Shown here piece by piece: positions 15,723-23,852 of a stretch of 48,493 nt of DNA. The notes under the pieces were generated by a model. It made no database searches and had not been told where the DNA came from. It worked only from the letters and a program-made list of their open reading frames with translations. Every line of letters begins with the position of its first letter. The first letter of the stretch is position 1. The position numbers and the translations under genes were made by a program. Location: positions 1 to 48,493 of the forward strand of contig JAJFJS010000099.1 of assembly GCA_021773815.1 (NCBI GenBank). Reading direction: 5' to 3'. The DNA is from Gammaproteobacteria bacterium. Its GTDB lineage: Bacteria > Pseudomonadota > Gammaproteobacteria > Steroidobacterales > GCA-2729495.

Positions 15723-18542
15723 ATGGGGGAATTGATGGTCGGTTTACGGGGGCTCTGGAAGCCGGCGATCGCGATGGCACTAATCGGCGTGTCGGCTGTT
15801 GCCAATGCGGTTACGGTGCAGCTGGTCAGGCACAACCAGACCAGTAGCAGCGGCGCGATCAGCACGCTGATCACGGACGGCAGCCACGTTCAGGGCCAGC
15901 CGGCCACGACGGCCGTGTTCGACTGGGACGGCACGACACTGAGCTCGACGGGCCTGTATTCGGCTCTCAGCAGCCTCGGCAGCAGCCCGTACGGGCCGAC
16001 GGTCCTGAACGACCGGATCACGGATCTGTCGATCAACACCGGCGCGGGCACGGCGACTGCGACGGCGTACGCATGCCACGAGGGCACGTTCCTGGCCGGC
16101 GTCGGCGCCAGCGGCTGCGGCGGCCATAACCTGGGCGCTAACTATTTCAACGAGAGCACGACGACCTGGGGGCCGGGTCTGGCCTTTTCCCGCACGATCG
16201 GTGGCGACGACGTCGCGACAGGTACGCAGCGTTCAATCTCCGCCTATGATTTCGGCACGGTATCGCTGACGGGGACGGGTCTGAATACCGGGGACCAGGT
16301 TCGGATCGGCAACGGCATCCCGGTCGGCACGCCGGGCGGCGAACTCATAATCTTCGATGTCGTCTCGTCAGCCGTCGCGGTCGACGACACGGCCAGCGGG
16401 CGGGCCAACGAGGTGATCAACATCGCCGTGCTGGCCAACGACACGCTCGTCGACAACATCACGGCCCTGACCACGGCATCGGTGTCGAACGGCACAGCCG
16501 TCCTCAACGGCACGCCGCCGGGGCCGAAGGCGGGACTTTCGGTCGACTACCGTTCGGCGATCGGGTTCAGCGGCAATGCGACCTTCGATTACACGGTGAC
16601 CGACGCAGACGGATTCCCCGTCACGGGGTCGGTGACGATAGCGGTCTCCAACCAGGCGCCGACGGCCGTGAACGACACGGCGGCGACGGCGGTTGCAACG
16701 CCGGTCGTCGTGAATGTGCTGGCCAACGATACGCTGGGCGACGGACCTTCGAGATCCGTCGATGTGACGTCCGGACCGACGAACGGATCGGTCACGACGA
16801 CGTTGCCCGTCACCTGCACGGTGCCGGCCAACTGTGCGCTGTCGTATACGCCGAATGGCGGCCATACGGGGCCGGACACGTTTACCTATCAACTGACCGA
16901 CGCCAACGGCGATACCGCTACGGCAACCGTGACGGTGACGACGAGCGCGGGGCTGGCGGCGGCCAACGACTCGGCTACCACCGAGATTGCGACACCGGTG
17001 GTGATCAACGTGCTGGCCAATGACGTGGGACTGGTCAATCCGGATTTCACTGTTGACGTGACGACCGGCCCGACAAAAGGCACGGTGACGACGACGCTGC
17101 CGGTGACCTGCACGGTCCCGGCCAACTGTGCACTGTCGTATACGCCAGGCGCCGGGCAGGTGGGCAACGATACCTTTGTTTACTCCCTGACCGACAACCT
17201 TGCGGCTACGGATTCAGCGACGGTTACCGTGTTCATCAATGATGTTCCGGTGGCTGTTGACGATACGCTGCCGGCGCTGACGGCGATTGCGACGAGCCTG
17301 GCTGTGCAGGCGAACGACACGGGCCGGAACGATACGCCGATCGTGGTCTCGATCGTCGGAGCGCCATCCAGCGGCACGGCTGTGCCCGACGGCAGCAATC
17401 CCCAGCGGGTCACCTACACGTCGGCGGCGGGTTTCGTGGGCGTCGATTCGTTTACGTACCGACTGGACGACGACAACGGTGATACGTCGAATACGGCAAC
17501 CGTCACGGTTAACGTCGACGATCAGCCGGTTGCTAACAACGACGGTACGATGGGTGCGCCGCTGTTTACGGTTGCGCCGGGCACGACCGTAGCTCTGAAC
17601 GTGCTGGGCAACGACACGGGTCTCAGTGATACACCGCTGACCGTCACGATCGTTAATCCCGCCGCCGCGCTCGGATCACCGGTGGTTACCGGGTCGCCGG
17701 GCAATGCGGCTGCGATTCGCGTGAACTATACGGCGGGGACGACGCTCGGTACGGACGCGTTTGGTTACCAGATCATGGACAATAGTGGCAACACCGCGAC
17801 GGCCACGGCGTACGTTGCGGTCGCGGCACAGAATATCCCGGTGGCGTTCGATGATGCGGTTTCGACTTACGCGATTCCGGAATTCGCAGGCGGGGAGGAA
17901 GATTTCGTCTTTCTGGATGTGCTCGCGAATGACCAGGGACTGGCCGACGCGCCGTTGCTGGTGACGATCACATCGGATCCGGCCAACGGCATCATAGGTG
18001 CGATTCAGGGCTGCCTGCAAAATGGGACGTTTTGCCAGGTGTCTTACCGCCCGAACGAGGGATTCAGCGGCACCGATTCTTATCAGTACATGGTGACGGA
18101 CGGTAACGGCGACAGTTCCAACGTGGCCACGGTCACGGTGACCGTCGATGAGGTGCCGGTGGCGGTCAATGATGCGTCATCAACCACGGCGGGCACGCCC
18201 GTGACAATTGATGTGCTGGCCAACGACACCGGGCTGAGTTTCCCGCCGCTGACGGTCACGATCATCGGATTGCTGGCCAATGGCACCGTCGGCACGCCGA
18301 CGGTGCAGCCCGATAATACGATCCTGTACACGCCGCTGGCCGGCAGCATAGTGACGACGGACACGTTCGACTATCGCGTGATTGACGCCAACGGCAATTC
18401 GTCGTTGGCAACGGTAACCGTGACGATCAGCCTGAACCAGGCTGGGTTGCCGGGCAGCGGCAGCTCAGCCGTCGGACCGGTTGGCATTGGGCTGCTGATG
18501 TGGCTGGTCGGTCTGCGCCGTCGCCGGCAGGACGTCCGGTAA
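15723..18542 (+). CDS. Large secreted Ig-like (cadherin/Big_9-type) repeat protein with C-terminal anchor
   Basis: About 939 residues from the ATG at 15723 (GGGGGAG upstream); ATG 15735 also fits and the ORF reaches 15633. A signal peptide ends VANA near residue 31. Residues ~32-210 form an N-terminal domain with CHEGTFLAGVGASGCGG and RTIGGDD, shared with the proteins at 19136 and 28286. Then follow about seven modules that start VAVDD/AVNDT and contain V-x-VLANDTG, the signature of tandem bacterial Ig/cadherin-like domains. The end is LPGSGSSAVGPVG, a hydrophobic stretch and RRRR: a C-terminal sorting signal. It should be an extended adhesin-like protein anchored at the cell surface (inference). 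Two modules share near-identical DNA (about 16793-16855 and 17086-17148), pointing to recent internal duplication. Confidence 0.85.
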   Translation: MGELMVGLRGLWKPAIAMALIGVSAVANAVTVQLVRHNQTSSSGAISTLITDGSHVQGQPATTAVFDWDGTTLSSTGLYSALSSLGSSPYGPTVLNDRITDLSINTGAGTATATAYACHEGTFLAGVGASGCGGHNLGANYFNESTTTWGPGLAFSRTIGGDDVATGTQRSISAYDFGTVSLTGTGLNTGDQVRIGNGIPVGTPGGELIIFDVVSSAVAVDDTASGRANEVINIAVLANDTLVDNITALTTASVSNGTAVLNGTPPGPKAGLSVDYRSAIGFSGNATFDYTVTDADGFPVTGSVTIAVSNQAPTAVNDTAATAVATPVVVNVLANDTLGDGPSRSVDVTSGPTNGSVTTTLPVTCTVPANCALSYTPNGGHTGPDTFTYQLTDANGDTATATVTVTTSAGLAAANDSATTEIATPVVINVLANDVGLVNPDFTVDVTTGPTKGTVTTTLPVTCTVPANCALSYTPGAGQVGNDTFVYSLTDNLAATDSATVTVFINDVPVAVDDTLPALTAIATSLAVQANDTGRNDTPIVVSIVGAPSSGTAVPDGSNPQRVTYTSAAGFVGVDSFTYRLDDDNGDTSNTATVTVNVDDQPVANNDGTMGAPLFTVAPGTTVALNVLGNDTGLSDTPLTVTIVNPAAALGSPVVTGSPGNAAAIRVNYTAGTTLGTDAFGYQIMDNSGNTATATAYVAVAAQNIPVAFDDAVSTYAIPEFAGGEEDFVFLDVLANDQGLADAPLLVTITSDPANGIIGAIQGCLQNGTFCQVSYRPNEGFSGTDSYQYMVTDGNGDSSNVATVTVTVDEVPVAVNDASSTTAGTPVTIDVLANDTGLSFPPLTVTIIGLLANGTVGTPTVQPDNTILYTPLAGSIVTTDTFDYRVIDANGNSSLATVTVTISLNQAGLPGSGSSAVGPVGIGLLMWLVGLRRRRQDVR

Positions 18543-18576
18543 GCGATACCGCCTGAATAACCATTCGTGATCAGTA

Positions 18577-19065
18577 AGGGTCAGACTCCAAAAATCAGGG
18601 GTCTGACCCTTCAACCCAACTGCCGGTTATAAAACAACGAACCCTGCATGGGGTCAGACCCCTGATTTCTCCGGACCCTGGTGGCGATTGGGGAGTGTAT
18701 GGGGGTACTTGTACCTGGTGAGCGACAACGCGCCGGGAAAGGCCTGAAAAATATGGGGTCAGACCCCAGGTTTCCCCCAGGCTCCTGATTTTCGGGATCT
18801 GAGCCTTAATTCCAACTTCCGGTTATAAATCAAAAAACCCTGCATGGGGTCAGACCCTAAATATCTCCGGGCCCTGGCGTCATTTGGGGGAGTGTATGGG
18901 GTGCTGTACCTGGTCAGTGTCCGCGCACCGGAAAATGTCTAAAAACTATGGGGTCAGACCCCATATTTCTAAGGGCCTTGGCGGCGTTTGCGGTTGAGGG
19001 TATGGGTATGGGGGGGTAGGACTCGGCGGGGCAGATAGCGTCTTAGAAAAGTAGGGTCTGACCCT
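18577..19065. repeat. Block of GGGTCAGACCC palindromes in a diverged tandem duplication
   Basis: Seven copies of the palindromic core (A/G)GGGTC(A/T)GACCC(C/T) lie in 490 bases: about 18577, 18597, 18650-18662, 18755-18767, 18846-18857, 18950-18962 and 19053-19065. Two ~150-base units, 18621-18770 and 18818-18965, align along their length (CCGGTTATAAA, CCCTGCATGGGGTCAGACCC, GGGGAGTGTATGGGG). The copies are spaced 196 bases apart. The core matches palindromes that often flank RAYT/IS200-type transposase genes, but no transposase remains. No protein-coding potential is seen. Confidence 0.85.
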
Positions 19066-19079
19066 ATAAGCCCATAAGC

Positions 19080-19107
19080 AAGAAACCCCGCCGGAGCGGG
19101 GTTTCTT
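19080..19107. terminator. Bidirectional Rho-independent terminator
   Basis: AAGAAACCCCGC (19080-19091) and GCGGGGTTTCTT (19096-19107) form a perfect 12-base stem with a CGGA loop. It lies 28 bases beyond the stop of the minus-strand gene and also faces the plus-strand Ig-like gene. The A and T ends of the stem let it work in both directions. Confidence 0.9.
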
Positions 19108-19135
19108 AATTGGCCCGAGTGACGGGATTTGACCC

Positions 19136-21040
19136 TTAGTCTTTCCGGCGGCGTCGGCTGCGAAGCAGCGGAAGGCCGGCCAGCAGGCTCAGCAGGCTGG
19201 CAGGAGTGATGGCGCTGGAGCCGGGCAGGCTGTCCTGCGTCGGGATCGTGACGGCCGGGCCGGTCATCGTGATCGTCGCCGTGTTGCTCGCCGCGCTGCC
19301 GTCACCGTCGGTCAGATCCACCGTCAGCACGTCGGGTCCGGCAAAGCCGTCCGGCGTGTAGGTGAAATCGACTGTGCCCGCGGTGCCGTTCACGGTCGGG
19401 TTCGAGACCGTGCCAAACTGAGGTGTCGATACGCTGACCGAGTGATCGCTCGCGGCACCGTTGCCGGCCGTGAACGGCAGGGAGACCGTCGTCGCGCCCG
19501 GGGCTGAGATCGTCTGACTGGCTGCCGTTAATGTCGGCACGACATCCGGGATCGACAATGAGATCGTGCCGGTGGCCGCCTCGCCGTCGGCATCCGTGAT
19601 CGTGTAGCCGACGGCATCGCCTGCACTCGTGAAGGCCGAGGCGGCGATCGTGATGGTCGCGCCAACTACCGTCGAGGTGACGTCGTTGGACGGTGTCGTC
19701 GTGACGACCGCGGTGGCGTCGCCAACGGCGTTACCCGCGATGGCGCCGCCCGCGCCGACATTGACCGTCGTGGTCGCAGCGGCCGGGCTGATGCCCTGCG
19801 TGTCGAGCGTGATGCCGGCAAGATCGCCGGCGACCGGCAGTGCATTGTTGACCTGGACCGTGACGACGGCCGTGTCGCTGGCTGCAACGTTGTCGGTGAC
19901 CTGGTACGTGAATGTGTCCTGATAGGCGGCGCTGCCCAGCGGCGCCGTCGATGTGTACGTGATCGTGATATTGGCCAGCGGTCCGCCGTTACCCGTGATC
20001 GTCGTTGTGCCCTGGGTCGGCGCGACGGTTACCGCCACCGAGGACGGATCGGAAAAGCCGAAGTCGTTGGTGCCTACTGGTATTACGACGGGCGCGCGCA
20101 GGCGTGTGGTCGCGGCGTTGTCATCGGTCGCGCCGAGCGGCGAGACATTGACGGTCAGCGTCGCCGTGTCGGTCTGCCCGGACAGCGGGCCTGCTGCGTC
20201 GGTGACCCGGTAGACCCAGGTCTCGGTGCCCGTGAAAGCCGGGCTCGGCGGCACGTAGGTCACCGTGACATTGCCCGGTGAGCCGACCGTGCCCGAGTTA
20301 TTGATTGTGAATGAGCCGCCTTGGCTGCCCGCAGTCTCTTCGATGACTGTCGCACCGGGCGGGCTAACGGTGCCGGTATTCCAGTGCAAGTCGTTGGCAC
20401 CGATCGGGAAATCCACGGTCGCCGTGCCCTGGGGAATGTTGCCGACGTCATCGACGGCGTCGCCGGGTTTTTGCAGCGTGTAGGTGTAGCCGGATACGCC
20501 CGGGATCGCGTTCGAGACGATGAGTTTCGTTCCATCAAAGCTGCTGACACTGAAACCATCGTTCTGGTCGATATTCTGCTGCGTGCCGATGGCCATGTCG
20601 TCGCCGCCGAGGGTTCGTGAGAACGCAAGGCCCGGACCCCAGCTCGTCGAGCTGTCATTCGTGTAGTTGGCGCCGAAGTTGTAGTTGCCGCAGATCGAGG
20701 CGCCGACGTAGCCACCGAAGAGGCCTTCAATACAGGTGTAGTCCGTCGCCGTCGCCGTACCGGAACCGGTCACGTCGATGATGAAGCCGTTGATCACATG
20801 GCGAAAAATCGGGTTCACGGCGACGTTGTACTGCGCGTCATAGGCGCTGCCGGCCGTCAGCGTCTGTGCGACGTCGTCATAGGTCCAGTCGTTGCCGTTG
20901 ATATTCAGTACCGGCGTCGATTGACCGCTGCTGCTTTCGCTGACGACGCCGGTGAGCTTGAGCGTGTGCGTTGCCGCATCCGCGGCGCTCGTTGCGGAAA
21001 TCGCGGCTGCGACGGCCAGTGCGATGGGAGATTTCTTCAT
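19136..21040 (-). CDS. Secreted Ig-like module protein with two-cysteine N-terminal domain
   Basis: 634 residues. MKKSPIALAVAAAISATSA starts a signal peptide that ends near residue 22. Residues ~23-200 hold the shared domain: CIEGLFGGYVGASICGNYNF, then NYTNDSSTSWGPGLAFSR and LGGDDMAIGTQ. About four Ig-like modules follow (SGQTDTATLTVNV, FTYQVTDNVAASDTA, ITLDTQGISP, VLTVDLTDGDGSA). The C-terminus LPGSSAITPASLLSLLAG...RSRRRRKD is a hydrophobic segment plus arginines, a sorting-signal arrangement. It probably sits on the cell surface or outer membrane. Its ATG overlaps the stop of the upstream gene by four bases (ATGA), so the two are translationally coupled. The first 45 residues closely match the small protein at 28286. 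Function beyond structure is unknown. Confidence 0.85.
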   Translation of the reverse strand: MKKSPIALAVAAAISATSAADAATHTLKLTGVVSESSSGQSTPVLNINGNDWTYDDVAQTLTAGSAYDAQYNVAVNPIFRHVINGFIIDVTGSGTATATDYTCIEGLFGGYVGASICGNYNFGANYTNDSSTSWGPGLAFSRTLGGDDMAIGTQQNIDQNDGFSVSSFDGTKLIVSNAIPGVSGYTYTLQKPGDAVDDVGNIPQGTATVDFPIGANDLHWNTGTVSPPGATVIEETAGSQGGSFTINNSGTVGSPGNVTVTYVPPSPAFTGTETWVYRVTDAAGPLSGQTDTATLTVNVSPLGATDDNAATTRLRAPVVIPVGTNDFGFSDPSSVAVTVAPTQGTTTITGNGGPLANITITYTSTAPLGSAAYQDTFTYQVTDNVAASDTAVVTVQVNNALPVAGDLAGITLDTQGISPAAATTTVNVGAGGAIAGNAVGDATAVVTTTPSNDVTSTVVGATITIAASAFTSAGDAVGYTITDADGEAATGTISLSIPDVVPTLTAASQTISAPGATTVSLPFTAGNGAASDHSVSVSTPQFGTVSNPTVNGTAGTVDFTYTPDGFAGPDVLTVDLTDGDGSAASNTATITMTGPAVTIPTQDSLPGSSAITPASLLSLLAGLPLLRSRRRRKD

Positions 21041-23226
21041 GACTCGACTCCAGTTCTGCCGATGCTGCGTTGATTCGTGGCGCCGCGTGCGCGGTGGAGC
21101 CCCACCAGCAGCAGCATCAACAGCATCACAAGACTCCAGCTATCCATCGCGCTGCCGCCCGGCAGTTTGATGACGATGCCGCTCTCAGTGACCGTGATCG
21201 TCACGGTGCCATCGACATCGTTGCCGTTGCCGTCCTCATCCGTGACGGTATAGGTGCATGTCGCATCACCCTCGAAGTCTGCCGGCGCCGTGTAGGTGCC
21301 GCTGGCCGCGAAGCCGGTGCCCGCGGCGGCGATGCTGACCGTGCTGCTGCCGCTGTCGCAGTCGATCGCGACCTGGTGCTGGGCCAGGGAACCATTACCG
21401 AGTGTAACCGCGGCCGTGAAATCCACCGACTCACCGGCGTCGACCTCGACGTCCACGTCGGCCGCCGTCGGCGAGACATCGGCGATATTCACCGTAACGG
21501 TGGTTGGGCCGGCGGTCTCGTTTGATGTGCCGGGTGAGTTGAAATTGTTGTCAACGATCCGATAGGTAAACGAGTCCGAACCCTGGAAGAAATCCGCGTC
21601 GGCGACATACGTAATCTCCGCGCCGCTAACCGTGGCCGTGCCGGCCGTGGCCGCCGTGACAACGGCCACCGTCGGGTTGTTGCCGCCCGAATTGCCCGTC
21701 ACGCCGGTCAGTACGTTCGTCGTGTTGCGCAACGATGCCGGTGCCGCACCCTGCGAGTCCAGCGTGATCGTATACGCGTTGGCGACCGGCGCCGTATCGG
21801 CCGTGACCGTGATCGACACGGTGCCCTGCAGGCCGAATTCCGGGCCGAGCACGCCGTCGTCGAGCGTGTACGTGAAGCTGTCGGTGAACGCCGCGTTGAA
21901 ACTGTTCGTCGCCGTGTAATCGATACCCAGGTTCGCGACGTTGCCCGGCGAGCCGGTCACGACGCCGCTGCCGCCCGTCGGTCCGGGGGCGTCGATCGTC
22001 AGCGTCGTGGTGCCCAGCTGCCCGCTCGGGTCGTCGTTGGCGCCGACCGCCAGCGGCACCGTCGCGTTGGTGCCGGTCACGAAGTTATAGGTGTCGTTTT
22101 TCGCCACGCTGCAGTCGTCGCAGGTGGCCGTGAACGTGATCAGCGGGCCATCCCAGCTGTTGTTCGCGCCGGGCGCCGGGGCAATGTTGAACACGATCGA
22201 TTCGTTGTTCGCGAAGATCAGCGCGTCCTCGACAATATCGCCGGACGGATCGACGACGATGCGCACGATCCAGTTCTCCATGACGCGCCGCACCCCGCAG
22301 AAATGCGCGCCGGTGGTCGCACACGGGCCGGAGGCGGTCGGACCGAACACGCAGCCGTCGGTGACCGACGGATTGTTCGGGTCGCCGGAGTTGGCCACAC
22401 ACGCAAACGTGCCGTTGTTCAGCGCCGTGTCATCCAGCGTGACCTCGACGCCGACGTTGCCTGCGAAACCGGCGCCTTCGAACGTGCCGACGCCGATGTC
22501 GGTCGGGTTGCTCGCGCTGTCCCAGGCCTCGTTCTCGTTGTCCGGCGGATTCGGGTTGATCGGATCCGAGCCGATCGCGGCATCGACCGGGTAGCTCTGC
22601 ACGCCGGCCGGCAGCAGGCCCATGGTCTGCAGCAGCGGCGGGAAGCCCTGGCTGCCGAAGATGTATTCACAGCCCTCGGTGATCGTGTTCTGAAAATCGG
22701 GCACGGACTCGGGCAGCACGTAGACGACGGTGTCGGCGCCCCAGGTCTCCTCGCCCCAGGTACCCGGCCCGCCGGAGAACGTCCGCGTACCGGCCTCGAG
22801 TTCGAAGCGTCCGGAAATCGTGTCGTCGCCGTCACAGGTCGTGCCGTTCTGGTCATCGATGACCAGCGAGCCCGAAATCGTGAGCTCGGCGGTGTCGGCA
22901 TCCGGCTTTGCTGCCTGGGGCAGCGTACCCGGGTTCTTCTGGAACGGGGAGTCGCCGGAGCGATAATAGCCGGACCCGTACACGGGGCCGACCCATTTGT
23001 TGGTATTCCACGAATCCTGGGCCGACAGCAACTGGTCCGTCTGATTGTAGGTACAGTCTTCGCCGGTTGCGCCGGGCAGGGCGCCGACACAGGCATTGTC
23101 GACGTTGGACTGCGATGAGCCGGCATCAATGGTGTAATTTGCTACGTCTGCGTTGACCGTTCCTGCGATGGCGAGGAAAAAGGCTCCACAGACCAGCGCG
23201 CGATGAAAAGCGCGAAGTGTCGTCAT
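21037..23226 (-). CDS. Secreted Ig-like module protein with LPGGSA C-terminal anchor
   Basis: About 729 residues from the ATG at 23226, chosen for GGAGG upstream and the signal peptide ending VNA (residue ~27). The ORF itself extends to 23364. The first ~370 residues are a Cys-containing region without an obvious family (DNACVGALPG, CDDCSVAKNDTY). Then come three or four Ig-like modules, one of which (YTITLDSQGAAP) matches a module of the downstream protein. The C-terminus LPGGSAMDSWSLVMLLMLLL with HRAR is a membrane-plus-basic sorting signal, followed by a 13-residue tail longer than usual. It is first in a two-gene operon with a four-base ATGA overlap. It is likely a structural surface partner of the coupled protein (inference). 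Confidence 0.8.
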   Translation of the reverse strand: MTTLRAFHRALVCGAFFLAIAGTVNADVANYTIDAGSSQSNVDNACVGALPGATGEDCTYNQTDQLLSAQDSWNTNKWVGPVYGSGYYRSGDSPFQKNPGTLPQAAKPDADTAELTISGSLVIDDQNGTTCDGDDTISGRFELEAGTRTFSGGPGTWGEETWGADTVVYVLPESVPDFQNTITEGCEYIFGSQGFPPLLQTMGLLPAGVQSYPVDAAIGSDPINPNPPDNENEAWDSASNPTDIGVGTFEGAGFAGNVGVEVTLDDTALNNGTFACVANSGDPNNPSVTDGCVFGPTASGPCATTGAHFCGVRRVMENWIVRIVVDPSGDIVEDALIFANNESIVFNIAPAPGANNSWDGPLITFTATCDDCSVAKNDTYNFVTGTNATVPLAVGANDDPSGQLGTTTLTIDAPGPTGGSGVVTGSPGNVANLGIDYTATNSFNAAFTDSFTYTLDDGVLGPEFGLQGTVSITVTADTAPVANAYTITLDSQGAAPASLRNTTNVLTGVTGNSGGNNPTVAVVTAATAGTATVSGAEITYVADADFFQGSDSFTYRIVDNNFNSPGTSNETAGPTTVTVNIADVSPTAADVDVEVDAGESVDFTAAVTLGNGSLAQHQVAIDCDSGSSTVSIAAAGTGFAASGTYTAPADFEGDATCTYTVTDEDGNGNDVDGTVTITVTESGIVIKLPGGSAMDSWSLVMLLMLLLVGLHRARGATNQRSIGRTGVES

Positions 23227-23852
23227 TCGACTGTCCTCCAAAGACAGGGATCTCATGTGCAGTGTCATGCCGGATGGCACGGTGACGCGATTCCTCTTGC
23301 TTATCCCCCGACGAAGCGTCGCGACCCTGCAAGATTCGGAACAGGTTCCGTGTTGTTTTCCCACCCCCGGTAACAGGCGATTTCCACCTTAATACTGGCC
23401 GCGTAACCTTACCGTGCGTCAGGGGCCGAGGCAAGTCACGTCAAGGCATGGCAGGGGGTGAACCAGACTGCGCCGGGCGGTCCCGCGGGCGCCGCCAATG
23501 GAGTCCTGCCCCCGGTTTTCGGCCTGCGGCGAAAGCCGTCGAGACTCGGTTCGGTCAGCCTTTGACCGCCGGGATGAGCTTGCTCTGCCAGTCCGGGAAG
23601 GCGGCTCCGGACAGCCTGTGTTTGTCGCTCTGTCGTTCGCCGTCGGGAAAAATAAGGATCCGGAAACCCGGACGGGTGATGTTTTCGTGAATCTCGGATT
23701 CCAGGTCGGATCAAGAGTATGCATTCAGTCATGGGTCGGGTCTGGGTGATTTTCGGCAACCGGGCGGCAGAAACATCGACCGAGAATGGATTCCGGCGTA
23801 AAACCGGGTGACGGGATCGGCCGTATGCCTCGCGCGGGCCTGGCCTCCTTCC
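23227..23852. other. Long intergenic region without a recognised gene
   Basis: 626 bases between two minus-strand genes. Several overlapping ORFs of 80-107 codons exist on both strands (for example 23436-23759 minus), but none has a ribosome binding site or recognisable sequence. The part at 23227-23400 is the leader of the Ig-like operon; it can form a small hairpin (GTCATGCC...GGCACGGTGAC, about 23263-23286). A decayed repeat or pseudogene in 23440-23760 cannot be excluded. Confidence 0.4.

Noticed and set aside
18577-19065. Possible CRISPR array
   Set aside because: The palindromes are unevenly spaced, occur in both orientations, and lie inside larger aligned units rather than between unique spacers; no cas gene is present.
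23436-23759. Minus-strand ORF of 107 codons in the long intergenic gap
   Set aside because: No ribosome binding site, Pro/Arg/Ser-rich, overlapping ORFs in three frames; best explained by GC-rich non-coding DNA.
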